Shown: in pieces, positions 1-7,174 of the stretch
Layout of the letters: every line of letters starts with the position of its first letter
How positions within the stretch are numbered: position 1 is the first letter of the stretch
Source of the DNA: Tannerellaceae bacterium
GTDB lineage: Bacteria; Bacteroidota; Bacteroidia; Bacteroidales; Tannerellaceae
Assembly: GCA_031276545.1 (NCBI GenBank)
Contig: JAISMW010000033.1
Location: forward strand, 1-29,332
DNA: 29,332 bases
Direction: 5' to 3'
Made by a program: the position numbers and the translations under genes
The notes under the pieces: model-generated
Seen by the model: the letters and a program-made list of their open reading frames with translations, nothing else
Databases searched by the model: none
Told to the model about the DNA's origin: nothing

Positions 1-240
1 GATCAGATGTTTGAAGTGTTGGCAGACAGCATCAACGTCTTTTACCATGCTAACGAGGTGATGCCTTCCGGAGAGGCCGAAGTGAGCGCCCTGCTCTGCG
101 ACCTGATCGTATTCATCAATTCCTACCTCCGCCAATACGAAAGCATTATGGCACGCCGCAGCGCCTCAGCCCGTTCCGGGGATAAACCGGAGCCGCCGGA
201 CATAGTGAACAGTGAACAACGAATAGTGAATAACGAATAG
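1..240 (+). CDS. C-terminal end of a DUF6261-like protein (5' truncated by the window)
   Basis: The frame is open from the first base, so only the last 79 residues are visible. The family call rests on internal comparison. The segment around VFINSYLRQYESIMARR matches, in spacing and residue type, VAWNVVLKRYSNMLAAR near the end of the complete protein at 14883-15728 (Asn, Leu-Arg/Lys, Tyr, Met, Ala and Arg in register). Both end in a low-complexity acidic/proline tail. DUF6261 proteins are helical, probably cytoplasmic, of unknown function, and multicopy in Bacteroidales. The last 12 residues (IVNSEQRIVNNE) are encoded by the left arm of the 7-bp-repeat hairpin, so the native stop may have been lost to insertion or expansion of that repeat. 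The assignment is an inference from one short alignment done by eye. Confidence 0.5.
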   Translation, partial: DQMFEVLADSINVFYHANEVMPSGEAEVSALLCDLIVFINSYLRQYESIMARRSASARSGDKPEPPDIVNSEQRIVNNE

Positions 241-337
241 CGAGCAGGGAATACGAACTGTTCACTATTCACTATTCGTTGTTCACTATTCACTATTCAC
301 TGTTCACTATTCACTGTTCGTTGTTCACTGTTCACTG
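203..337. repeat. Heptad-repeat hairpin (AGTGAAC/AGTGAAT family)
   Basis: Runs of the 7-mers AGTGAAC and AGTGAAT, with some CGAATAG/CAACGAA variants, face their reverse complements. The left arm (203-240) pairs with 258-295 over 38 positions with about four mismatches, and 241-257 forms the loop. More copies of the right-arm heptad (TTCACTG/TTCACTA) continue to about 337. The left arm lies inside the coding frame of the upstream gene. Such arrays after genes are familiar in Bacteroidales; their role is not settled. A transcription stop or a REP/MITE-like mobile origin are both possible. A sister copy lies at 29143-29220. Confidence 0.8.
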
Positions 338-362
338 AAATTCGTCCGTTCCGAAAAATCCT

Positions 363-370
363 TATCTTTA
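363..370 (+). promoter_or_regulatory. Possible -7 box for the DPP III gene
   Basis: TATCTTTA matches 7 of 8 positions of the Bacteroidota TAnnTTTG box and lies about 50 bp before the start codon. TTCG about 18 bp upstream is a weak -33 candidate. The rest of 338-421 shows nothing else recognisable. Confidence 0.35.
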
Positions 371-421
371 CATCGGTCTTTTTAACCCGGCTGTTTCGGG
401 TTATATAATTCAGAAGGATTT

Positions 422-2470
422 ATGAAACGGATATTTTTATTGCTTATGACAGTTACAGTTATGACGGCCTGTACGGAGGGTCGTGAAGAGGGAGCGAATG
501 TTCCTTTTGAGTATTCCGTCGACCGGTTTGCGGATATAGAGGTGCTGCGCTATCAGGTGCCCGGTTTTGAACAGCTCCCGTTGCAGCGGAAACGCTTGCT
601 TTTTCATTTGTCGGAGGCGGCTCTGATGGGAAGGGATATTCTTTTCGATCAGAATTGCCGCTACAACCTGGCTGTCCGGCGTACGCTGGAGGCGGTGTAC
701 ACACAGTATAAGGGCGACAGGGAGGGCGAAGCGTTCCGGGCGCTCGAAACGTATCTGAAGCGTGTGTGGTTCGCCAACGGTATTCATCATCATTATGGGG
801 AGGAGAAGTTTGTGCCCGGTTTTACGCCGGAGTTCCTGGCCGGGTGTCTGCGCGAAACGGATGCGGAGACGCTTCCTCTGCGCAATGGGGATACGGTGGA
901 GGATTTGATGGCGGAACTTTTTCCGGTGATATTCGATCCGGCCGTACTGCCCAAACGGACGGTGCAGACCGGCGGGGAGGATCTTATTCTGGCTTCTGCA
1001 AACAATTACTATGCCGGCGGCATCACGCAAAGGGAGGTGGAGGATTTTTATGCCCGTCTGAAGGATCCGGACGACCCGGCTCCCGTTTCGTACGGACTGA
1101 ACAGCCGTCTGGTGAAAGAGGCCGACGGTAGGATTGCAGAGAAGGTCTGGAAAGTGGGCGGACTGTATACCGAAGCTATCGAACGGATTGTGGAGGAACT
1201 GCAGAAGGCTGCCGGCTTTGCTGAAAACGAAGCGCAGAGGGCGGTCATCGAAAAGCTGATTGCCTATTACCGGACGGGCGACTTGCGGACGTTCAACGAA
1301 TATGCGATCCTGTGGGTGAAGGATACGGAGTCGGAAACGGACTTTGTGAACGGCTTTACGGAAACCTACGGCGATCCGCTGGGCATGAAAGCCAGTTGGG
1401 AAGCTACGGTCAACATCATTCACAGGGAGGCTACGCAGCGTACCCGTATCATCAGCGAGCAGGCGCAATGGTTTGAAGACCACTCGCCGGTGGACAGCCG
1501 TTTCCGGAAGAAGGAAGTGAGGGGCGTCAGCGCCAAGGTTGTCAACGTCGCGATGCTGGGCGGCGACTGCTATCCCGCCACACCGATAGGCATCAACCTG
1601 CCGAATGCCGACTGGATACGCCGCGAGCACGGTTCCAAATCGGTCACCATCGAGAATATTACCGAGGCCTACGACAGGGCGTCGCAGGGAAACGGTTTCA
1701 ACGAAGAATTTGTATGGAGCGACGCGGAGCGCGAATGGATACGGAAGTACGGTTTTATCACCGACAATCTGCATACCGACCTGCATGAATGTGTGGGGCA
1801 CGGTTCGGGGATTCTCCTTCCGGGCGTCGATCCGGACGGGCTGAAATCGTACAGTTCCACGCTGGAAGAAGCGCGCGCCGACCTGTTCGGACTGTATTAC
1901 CTGGGCGATGCCAAGCTGGTGGAACTGGGTCTCGTCCCCGACAGCGGAGCTTACCGGGCGGCCTACTGCAAATACATCATGAACGGCTTGCTGACCCAAC
2001 TGGTGCGTATCGAACCGGGCAGGGAGATTGAGGAGGCGCACATGCGCAACCGTCAGTTGATAGCCCGCTGGGTGTATGAGCGCGGACAGGAGGAGCGGGT
2101 GATTGAACTCGTAAAGAAAGACGGCCGCACCTACGCGGTGATCAACGACTATCCCCGCCTGCGGGCGCTTTTCGGCGAGCTGCTGGCGGAGGTGCAGCGC
2201 ATCAAAAGCGAAGGAGATTACGAAGCGGGCAAACGGTTGGTGGAGCATTACGGCGTCAAAGTGGATTCCAGCCTTCATGCCGAAATACGGGAACGCTATG
2301 CCGGGCTGAAGCTGTCGCCCTACCGGGGCTTTGTGAATCCGGTCATGAAGGAAGTGAAAGACGCGCGAGGCGAACCGACCGACATCGTGCCGGAGTATAC
2401 CGAAGGGTACAGCGAACAGATGCTCCGCTACAGCAGGGACTATTCTTTCCTTCCGACGTACAACGACTGA
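422..2470 (+). CDS. Dipeptidyl peptidase III (family M49), lipoprotein form
   Basis: Zinc aminodipeptidase that removes dipeptides from the N-terminus of oligopeptides. The M49 zinc signature is present as HECVGHGSG (residues 455-463), and the second motif EEARAD lies at 482-487 with the usual short spacing; together these supply two His and a Glu as ligands plus the catalytic Glu456. The length (682 aa) fits bacterial M49 enzymes. The N-terminus (MKRIFLLLMTVTVMTAC) reads as a lipoprotein signal with Cys17 as the lipidated residue, so the enzyme is probably anchored in an envelope membrane rather than cytosolic like eukaryotic DPP III. Eukaryotic enzymes have HELLGH; the Cys variant is known from Bacteroides homologues. 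The gene stands alone, with the fur promoter starting just past its stop. Confidence 0.93.
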   Translation: MKRIFLLLMTVTVMTACTEGREEGANVPFEYSVDRFADIEVLRYQVPGFEQLPLQRKRLLFHLSEAALMGRDILFDQNCRYNLAVRRTLEAVYTQYKGDREGEAFRALETYLKRVWFANGIHHHYGEEKFVPGFTPEFLAGCLRETDAETLPLRNGDTVEDLMAELFPVIFDPAVLPKRTVQTGGEDLILASANNYYAGGITQREVEDFYARLKDPDDPAPVSYGLNSRLVKEADGRIAEKVWKVGGLYTEAIERIVEELQKAAGFAENEAQRAVIEKLIAYYRTGDLRTFNEYAILWVKDTESETDFVNGFTETYGDPLGMKASWEATVNIIHREATQRTRIISEQAQWFEDHSPVDSRFRKKEVRGVSAKVVNVAMLGGDCYPATPIGINLPNADWIRREHGSKSVTIENITEAYDRASQGNGFNEEFVWSDAEREWIRKYGFITDNLHTDLHECVGHGSGILLPGVDPDGLKSYSSTLEEARADLFGLYYLGDAKLVELGLVPDSGAYRAAYCKYIMNGLLTQLVRIEPGREIEEAHMRNRQLIARWVYERGQEERVIELVKKDGRTYAVINDYPRLRALFGELLAEVQRIKSEGDYEAGKRLVEHYGVKVDSSLHAEIRERYAGLKLSPYRGFVNPVMKEVKDARGEPTDIVPEYTEGYSEQMLRYSRDYSFLPTYND

Positions 2471-2484
2471 TTGAAAGAATTGAC

Positions 2485-2492
2485 TAACTTTG
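2485..2492 (+). promoter_or_regulatory. Promoter -7 box for the fur-purA operon
   Basis: TAACTTTG is an exact match to the Bacteroidota TAnnTTTG box in the 41-bp gap after the DPP III gene. The implied start site near 2499 gives a leader of only about a dozen bases before the ATG at 2512. No clear TTTG -33 box is seen; TTGA at 2471 is the nearest candidate. Confidence 0.6.
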
Positions 2493-2511
2493 TCCTCCGC
2501 GTACAGCAGGT

Positions 2512-2997
2512 ATGAAAGACAGCAAGACGAGCAAAGAGATACGGGATATTTTTTCTGCCTATCTGGCAGAGCACAAACTGCGGAAAACGGAAGAAAGAGA
2601 TACCATTCTCCACGAGATATGTACTTTCTCCGGACATTTCGATATCGGTACGCTTCATCAGAAATTAGAGGAAAGCAATTATCACGTGAGCCAGGCGACA
2701 CTGTACAATACGCTTGAGGTGCTGATTGATGCAAAGCTTGTGATACGCCATCAGTTTAGTCCCCAGTTAATCCAGTATGAACTGCGGAAGAAAGCCGAGA
2801 CGCACATGCACTTTATCTGCAGCCAATGCAACTGCGTACGCGAGATAAAGCATCCCCCCCTCCTGCTGAACAGTATCAATGCGCTGAAAAACAGGTTTAC
2901 CCCCGAATATTTTTCACTGTACGTATACGGTATGTGCGGAAGATGCAAAAACAAGGCGCTGCGGAAAGCGCAAAAAAATAAAACCAATATAGAATAA
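2512..2997 (+). CDS. Fur-family metal/peroxide-responsive transcriptional regulator
   Basis: A 161-residue Fur-superfamily repressor. Residues about 15-85 form the winged-helix domain, including the recognition-helix segment SQATLYNTLEVL (60-71). The C-terminal dimerisation domain carries HMHFICSQC (98-106) and two CxxC pairs (Cys103/Cys106 and Cys142/Cys145), which form the structural zinc site seen in Fur and PerR proteins. Sequence alone does not show whether it senses iron, zinc or peroxide. It is the first gene of a two-gene operon with purA, whose ATG begins 3 bases after this stop, so the regulator and adenylosuccinate synthetase should share a transcript. The basic tail (KNKALRKAQKNK) is unremarkable. 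The ATG at 2512 is chosen because it follows the strong -7 box. Confidence 0.9.
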   Translation: MKDSKTSKEIRDIFSAYLAEHKLRKTEERDTILHEICTFSGHFDIGTLHQKLEESNYHVSQATLYNTLEVLIDAKLVIRHQFSPQLIQYELRKKAETHMHFICSQCNCVREIKHPPLLLNSINALKNRFTPEYFSLYVYGMCGRCKNKALRKAQKNKTNIE

Positions 2998-2999
2998 AG

Positions 3000-4262
3000 A
3001 TGAAAGTAGATGTATTATTAGGACTGCAATGGGGAGATGAAGGAAAAGGCAAGATAGTGGATATCCTGACGCCGTCGTACGATGTGATAGCCCGCTTTCA
3101 GGGCGGCCCCAATGCCGGACATACGCTGGAATTTGACGGCCACAAATATATCCTGCGTTCCATTCCCTCCGGCATTTTCCACGAGGGCAAGAAAAATATA
3201 ATAGGCAACGGCGTGGTGCTGGATCCCCTGCTGTTCAAACAGGAAGCGGAAGCGTTGGCTGCTTCGGGCTACGACCTGACCGAACGACTGGCTATCTCGA
3301 AAAAAGCCCATCTCATCCTGCCCTCCCATCGCCTGCTCGACGCCGCCGCCGAAGCCTCCAAAGGCGAAGGCAGGATAGGCACCACCGGCCGGGGAATAGG
3401 TCCCGCGTATACCGACAAGATCAGCCGGAACGGACTCCGCGCCGGCGATTTGCTGCACGGCTTCGAGGCCAAATACAGGGCGGCCAAAGCCCGTCACGAA
3501 GTGATCCTGCAGGCGCTGCATTACACCCACGACTTGGAGGCTCTGGAGGCCGAATGGCTCGACGCCCTGGAGTATCTGAAACGGTTTGAACTGATAGACA
3601 GTGAATGCGTCGTCAACCGCTACCTGAAAGAAGGGAAAACAGTACTGGCCGAAGGCGCCCAGGGCACGATGCTGGATATTGATTTCGGTTCGTATCCCTT
3701 CGTGACTTCCTCCAATACCGTTTGCGCCGGCTGCTGTACGGGGCTGGGAGTAGCTCCGCACAGGATAGGCAAGGTGTACGGCATCTTCAAAGCCTACTGT
3801 ACGCGGGTGGGCAGCGGCCCGTTCCCCACCGAACTGACGGATGAAACCGGCGAAACCATCTGCCGCGAAGGAAAGGAATACGGTTCGGTGACAGGGCGCA
3901 AACGTCGCTGTGGCTGGATAGATCTGGCAGCGCTCAAATATTCCATCCTGATTAATGGGGTCACCCAACTGATTATGATGAAAAGCGACGTACTGGATAC
4001 GTTCGACGTCATCAAGGCCTGCGTAGCCTACCGGGTGGACGGAAAGGAAGTCGCCGGATTCCCCTACGAAATAGGCGACTCCCTGGAGCCAGTCTATGCA
4101 GAACTGCCCGGATGGAAAACCCGCATGACCGACATGCGAAGCGAGGATGAATTTCCGGAAGCGTTCAGAGACTACCTGTCTTTCCTGGAAAAAGAACTGG
4201 AGGTTCCCATTGGGATTGTATCCGTAGGGCCGGATCGGGAGCATACCGTCATCCGCATGTAA
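3000..4262 (+). CDS. purA: Adenylosuccinate synthetase
   Basis: Catalyses GTP-dependent condensation of IMP with aspartate to adenylosuccinate, the first committed step from IMP to AMP. The GTP/IMP loop WGDEGKGK spans residues 11-18 with catalytic Asp13, and NAGHT (38-42) carries catalytic His41. Further family motifs are TTGRGIGPAY, GSGPFPTEL and the arginine-rich GRKRRCGW, which holds the IMP/aspartate-binding loop. Its 420 residues are the normal length. The start lies 2 bases past the upstream fur-family stop, indicating cotranscription. No terminator follows, but a fresh promoter-like box appears at 4269. Confidence 0.97.
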   Translation: MKVDVLLGLQWGDEGKGKIVDILTPSYDVIARFQGGPNAGHTLEFDGHKYILRSIPSGIFHEGKKNIIGNGVVLDPLLFKQEAEALAASGYDLTERLAISKKAHLILPSHRLLDAAAEASKGEGRIGTTGRGIGPAYTDKISRNGLRAGDLLHGFEAKYRAAKARHEVILQALHYTHDLEALEAEWLDALEYLKRFELIDSECVVNRYLKEGKTVLAEGAQGTMLDIDFGSYPFVTSSNTVCAGCCTGLGVAPHRIGKVYGIFKAYCTRVGSGPFPTELTDETGETICREGKEYGSVTGRKRRCGWIDLAALKYSILINGVTQLIMMKSDVLDTFDVIKACVAYRVDGKEVAGFPYEIGDSLEPVYAELPGWKTRMTDMRSEDEFPEAFRDYLSFLEKELEVPIGIVSVGPDREHTVIRM

Positions 4263-4268
4263 ATCTGC

Positions 4269-4276
4269 CATATTTG
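4269..4276 (+). promoter_or_regulatory. Possible -7 box for the YugP-like peptidase gene
   Basis: CATATTTG matches 7 of 8 positions of TAnnTTTG, directly after the purA stop and about 50 bp before the next ATG. No matching -33 box is obvious inside the purA 3' end. Confidence 0.35.
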
Positions 4277-4328
4277 CAACGGCAAAGTTTTTGTCTGTTA
4301 TTTCTCCGAACACTAAATAAAAAATATT

Positions 4329-5009
4329 ATGACACTTTATTGGATTATTTTTATCGGCACCGCTCTTCTAAGCTGGCTGGTGTCTCACAACCTGAAAAAA
4401 AAGTTTGAGAAGTATTCGCGCATTCCCGTTCCCAACGGTATGACAGGAAAAGAAGTGGCAGAAAAGATGCTGCACGACAACGGTATTTACGACGTAAGGG
4501 TTATCTCGACCCCCGGACGCCTGACCGACCATTACAACCTGCTCGACAAGACGGTAAACTTAAGTGAATCCGTATACCAGAGCAACAGTGTGGCGGCTGC
4601 GGCCGTATCAGCCCATGAATGCGGTCATGCCGTGCAGCACGCTACGGCTTATGCTCCGCTGAAAATGCGTTCGGCGCTGGTTCCCGTCGTCAGTTTCTCG
4701 TCCCGAATCATGACCTGGGTATTGCTGGGAGGCATGATTTTGCTGCATTCGTTTCCTCAGCTCATGCTGTTCGGCATTATCCTGTTTGCGGCGACCACCC
4801 TGTTCAGTTTCATCACGCTTCCGGTAGAAATCAATGCCAGCCGGCGCGCTATTGCCTGGCTGAGTCAGGCCGGCATTACGAATGTATACACCCACGACAA
4901 AGCGGTGGATGCGCTACGTTCGGCTGCCTATACCTACGTGGTGGCAGCCCTGGGTTCTCTGGCTACGCTTGCCTATTACATCATGCTGTTCCTGGGAAAT
5001 AGAGACTGA
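4329..5009 (+). CDS. Membrane zinc metallopeptidase, YugP-like (Zn_peptidase_2)
   Basis: Integral-membrane protein of 226 residues. The order of features is: an N-terminal hydrophobic helix (about 3-19), a soluble stretch, the zinc-binding HECGH (96-100), two or three hydrophobic segments (about 115-165), a conserved VEINASRRA in which Glu167 is the likely third zinc ligand, and a last hydrophobic helix near the C-terminus. This architecture fits the uncharacterised YugP family of putative membrane proteases. Substrate and role are unknown. It lies 66 bp after purA and is followed by a good terminator, so it is probably monocistronic. Confidence 0.88.
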   Translation: MTLYWIIFIGTALLSWLVSHNLKKKFEKYSRIPVPNGMTGKEVAEKMLHDNGIYDVRVISTPGRLTDHYNLLDKTVNLSESVYQSNSVAAAAVSAHECGHAVQHATAYAPLKMRSALVPVVSFSSRIMTWVLLGGMILLHSFPQLMLFGIILFAATTLFSFITLPVEINASRRAIAWLSQAGITNVYTHDKAVDALRSAAYTYVVAALGSLATLAYYIMLFLGNRD

Positions 5010-5058
5010 CCGCATCGCACAGGAGAGACGGGATTGCTTCCCGCTCCGCTTTTTCATC

Positions 5059-5096
5059 CCACCCTGCTACCGTCCGGTTTCAGGGTGGTTTTTTAT
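5059..5096 (+). terminator. Rho-independent terminator after the YugP-like gene
   Basis: CCACCCTG (5059-5066) pairs perfectly with CAGGGTGG (5081-5088), with a 14-base loop and six T residues straight after the stem (5089-5094). Confidence 0.85.
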
Positions 5097-5099
5097 TTG

Positions 5100-5107
5100 T
5101 AACTTTG
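5100..5107 (+). promoter_or_regulatory. Promoter -7 box for the Yip1-like gene
   Basis: TAACTTTG is an exact TAnnTTTG match immediately downstream of the terminator and 22 bp before the ATG at 5130. The -33 region overlaps the terminator stem and holds only a TTT run. This probably also serves smpB and the following genes, since no later promoter or terminator is evident before metH. Confidence 0.55.
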
Positions 5108-5129
5108 CCATTCTAAATGAATAAACAGA

Positions 5130-5717
5130 ATGTATAAAGAGTTGTTTAGGATTGTCATATCTCTTGTTTCCAAAACGGGGCAAACCTGGAAAGAGCTGGC
5201 GGAAAAAGAAGAAAAGGGCGACGAATTTCTGTCAAGGTTCGTGTACCCGTTTATCGGACTGGTTACCGCAAGCGCTTTTGTCGGTGTGCTACTGACGGAG
5301 AAAGAGTTTCACACGGAATATGCTTTGAAACTGGCCATCAAGGCGCTTGTTTCCTCCTTTGGAGGTTTTCACCTGGCAGCCTGGCTGCTGAATGAATTGC
5401 GGAAAAGCATCATGAAGCAATACGATAACCTGAGGCTGTGCCGGCGGTTCGTGGGGTATGCTTCGGCGCCTATGTTTGCCGTCTATATTGTCTTTTCCCT
5501 GATACCGTTGTTTCCGTTGCTGGACTTTCGCCTTCTGCGCATGCTCGCGCTCTACATATACACCGCGTATATTGTATGGGAAGGAGCGCCTTCCTATATG
5601 CACACAACGGAAAGTGGACGCATGAAATTCACGGTAACGGCAACCGGCCTGATTATCCTGTCGCCGGAGCTGATAGGCGGCATTCTCTTTCTGCTGATGC
5701 CCGGAATGCGAATTTGA
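5130..5717 (+). CDS. Yip1-like multi-pass membrane protein
   Basis: A 195-residue protein with a short amphipathic N-terminus (MYKELFRIVISLVSKTGQTW) and about five hydrophobic segments: roughly 40-58, 67-88, 105-128, 133-150 and 165-190. The entry sequence with a conserved W, the loop with YASAPMF and the last hydrophobic pair resemble the bacterial Yip1 family (PF04893), whose function in bacteria is unknown. It precedes smpB by 35 bp on the same strand and is probably cotranscribed with it. The family call is by overall pattern rather than a catalytic motif. Confidence 0.7.
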   Translation: MYKELFRIVISLVSKTGQTWKELAEKEEKGDEFLSRFVYPFIGLVTASAFVGVLLTEKEFHTEYALKLAIKALVSSFGGFHLAAWLLNELRKSIMKQYDNLRLCRRFVGYASAPMFAVYIVFSLIPLFPLLDFRLLRMLALYIYTAYIVWEGAPSYMHTTESGRMKFTVTATGLIILSPELIGGILFLLMPGMRI

Positions 5718-5752
5718 TTTTTATAGAAACCTGATAAAACGGAGAATGGCTC

Positions 5753-6214
5753 ATGAAAGAAAAGTTGCAGAATAACATACAGATCAAAAACAAACGGGCT
5801 ACGTTCGATTACGAACTGCTCGAAACGTTCACGGCAGGCATCGTGCTGACCGGAACGGAAATCAAATCCGTCCGCCTGGGGAAGGCCAGTTTGGTGGATA
5901 CCTACTGCCTGGTGGAAAAAGGGGAATTGTGGGTGAAAAACATGTATATAGCCGAATACTTTTACGGTACGTACAACAACCACTCCGCCCGACGCGACCG
6001 CAAACTGCTGCTGACGAAAAGGGAACTGAAAAAAATAGAAGGCAGCGCCCGGAACAGCGGCTTCACCATCATCCCCACCCGCCTTTTCATCAACGAAAAA
6101 GGACTGGCAAAGATCATCGTCGCCATCGCCAAAGGAAAGAGAGAATACGACAAACGCGAATCCATCAAAAGCCGCGACGACAAACGCGAAATGGACCGTG
6201 CCTTTAAACGGTAA
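5753..6214 (+). CDS. smpB: SsrA-binding protein SmpB
   Basis: Partner of tmRNA in trans-translation, rescuing ribosomes stalled on mRNAs lacking a stop codon. Family hallmarks are all present: [18 protein letters not shown] near the N-terminus, GTEIKSVR (34-41), [19 protein letters not shown] in the middle, and the basic C-terminal tail ([20 protein letters not shown]) that inserts into the decoding centre. 153 residues is the standard length. It lies 12 bp before the next gene. No tmRNA gene is visible in this window. Confidence 0.97.
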   Translation: MKEKLQNNIQIKNKRATFDYELLETFTAGIVLTGTEIKSVRLGKASLVDTYCLVEKGELWVKNMYIAEYFYGTYNNHSARRDRKLLLTKRELKKIEGSARNSGFTIIPTRLFINEKGLAKIIVAIAKGKREYDKRESIKSRDDKREMDRAFKR

Positions 6215-6226
6215 ATAAAGTATACA

Positions 6227-7174
6227 ATGATTGCGAAAATTTGGAAATGCGTCAAACTGGCTCTCCCTAAATCGGGAAAAACATGTCTGTGGCTTTTGAA
6301 ACTGATATTGCCCATCTCACTCGGCGTGCGGCTGCTTCAGTATTCGGGATTGCTGGGGCGGCTGTCGGCTTGGCTGGAGCCGCTTTTTTCGATTATCGGA
6401 CTGCCTGGCGAGACGGCTATCGTTTTTATCACGAGTGTATTTTCTCCCTTGTATGCACCCATCGCCCTCATCTCGTCGATGTCCCTGGGAGTACGCGAAG
6501 CCACGATTCTGGCATTGATGTGTCTGGTGTCGCACAATCTGATTGTGGAGTCTTCCGTACAGTCCAGAACAGGTTCAAACTTTTGGGAGATCACGGTGTT
6601 GCGCCTGCTTATGAGTTTTGTCATCGCCTTTGCACTGAACTGCATAATGCCCCATACGGGATGGGGAACGGTGGGAGTAAGCGTCAGCGCCGCCACATCT
6701 CCCACGCTGCCGGATGTATTCACACTGTGGTTTATGAGTTCAATGAAAGTAGTGATCACCATCGTACTGATTGTTACGGCGCTGATGATCCTCCACTACA
6801 TCCTGGAAGAGTTCCGCCTGATGCGGGGACTTTCTGTTGTGTTCGCCCCGCTGATGCATATATTCGGTCTTCCCCGCGATACGGCCTTCCTCTGGCTGGT
6901 CGGGAACATGGTGGGCTTAGCCTATGGCGGAGCCATCATGGTAGAACAGGTGGAACAGAAAAAACTCTCGTACAAAAACGGAAACCTGCTGAATTACCAC
7001 CTGGCCGTGAACCATTCCATGCTGGAAGACACGATTATCTTCGTGGCAATCGGCATCCCGGCCTTGTGGATACTGCTTCCCCGTTTGATTTTTGCCGGCG
7101 CAGTCGTATGGCTCCGCCGGCTGTACAACTATATTTACATCATCGCAAAAGATAAAGATAAAGATACCGCATGA
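6227..7174 (+). CDS. Nucleoside-recognition (Gate) domain membrane protein
   Basis: A 315-residue integral-membrane protein built as two similar halves of hydrophobic helices, as in SpmA/SpmB-type and nucleoside-recognition (Gate domain, PF07670) proteins. Each half has a segment resembling LLGRLSAWLEPLFSIIGLPGETA, seen near residues 43-65 and again near 200-220 as VFAPLMHIFGLPRDTAFLW. The substrate is unknown; 'nucleoside recognition' is only the family label. Its stop overlaps the metH start in an ATGA (7171-7174), so the two are translationally coupled. Confidence 0.8.
   Translation: MIAKIWKCVKLALPKSGKTCLWLLKLILPISLGVRLLQYSGLLGRLSAWLEPLFSIIGLPGETAIVFITSVFSPLYAPIALISSMSLGVREATILALMCLVSHNLIVESSVQSRTGSNFWEITVLRLLMSFVIAFALNCIMPHTGWGTVGVSVSAATSPTLPDVFTLWFMSSMKVVITIVLIVTALMILHYILEEFRLMRGLSVVFAPLMHIFGLPRDTAFLWLVGNMVGLAYGGAIMVEQVEQKKLSYKNGNLLNYHLAVNHSMLEDTIIFVAIGIPALWILLPRLIFAGAVVWLRRLYNYIYIIAKDKDKDTA

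Noticed and set aside
437..2734. Long open frame of 765 codons antisense to the DPP III gene
   Set aside because: It mirrors codon bias of the M49 gene, shows no domain or signal, and the sense strand has full catalytic motifs.
3018..4313. Long antisense frame over purA
   Set aside because: Shadow of purA; composition is low in recognisable motifs and the sense frame is certain.
5929..6207. Arginine/histidine-rich frame inside smpB
   Set aside because: Out-of-frame translation of the basic smpB coding sequence.
7100..7171. Cobalamin or SAM riboswitch before metH
   Set aside because: The metH start overlaps the preceding coding region, leaving no leader, and no B12-box-like sequence was seen.
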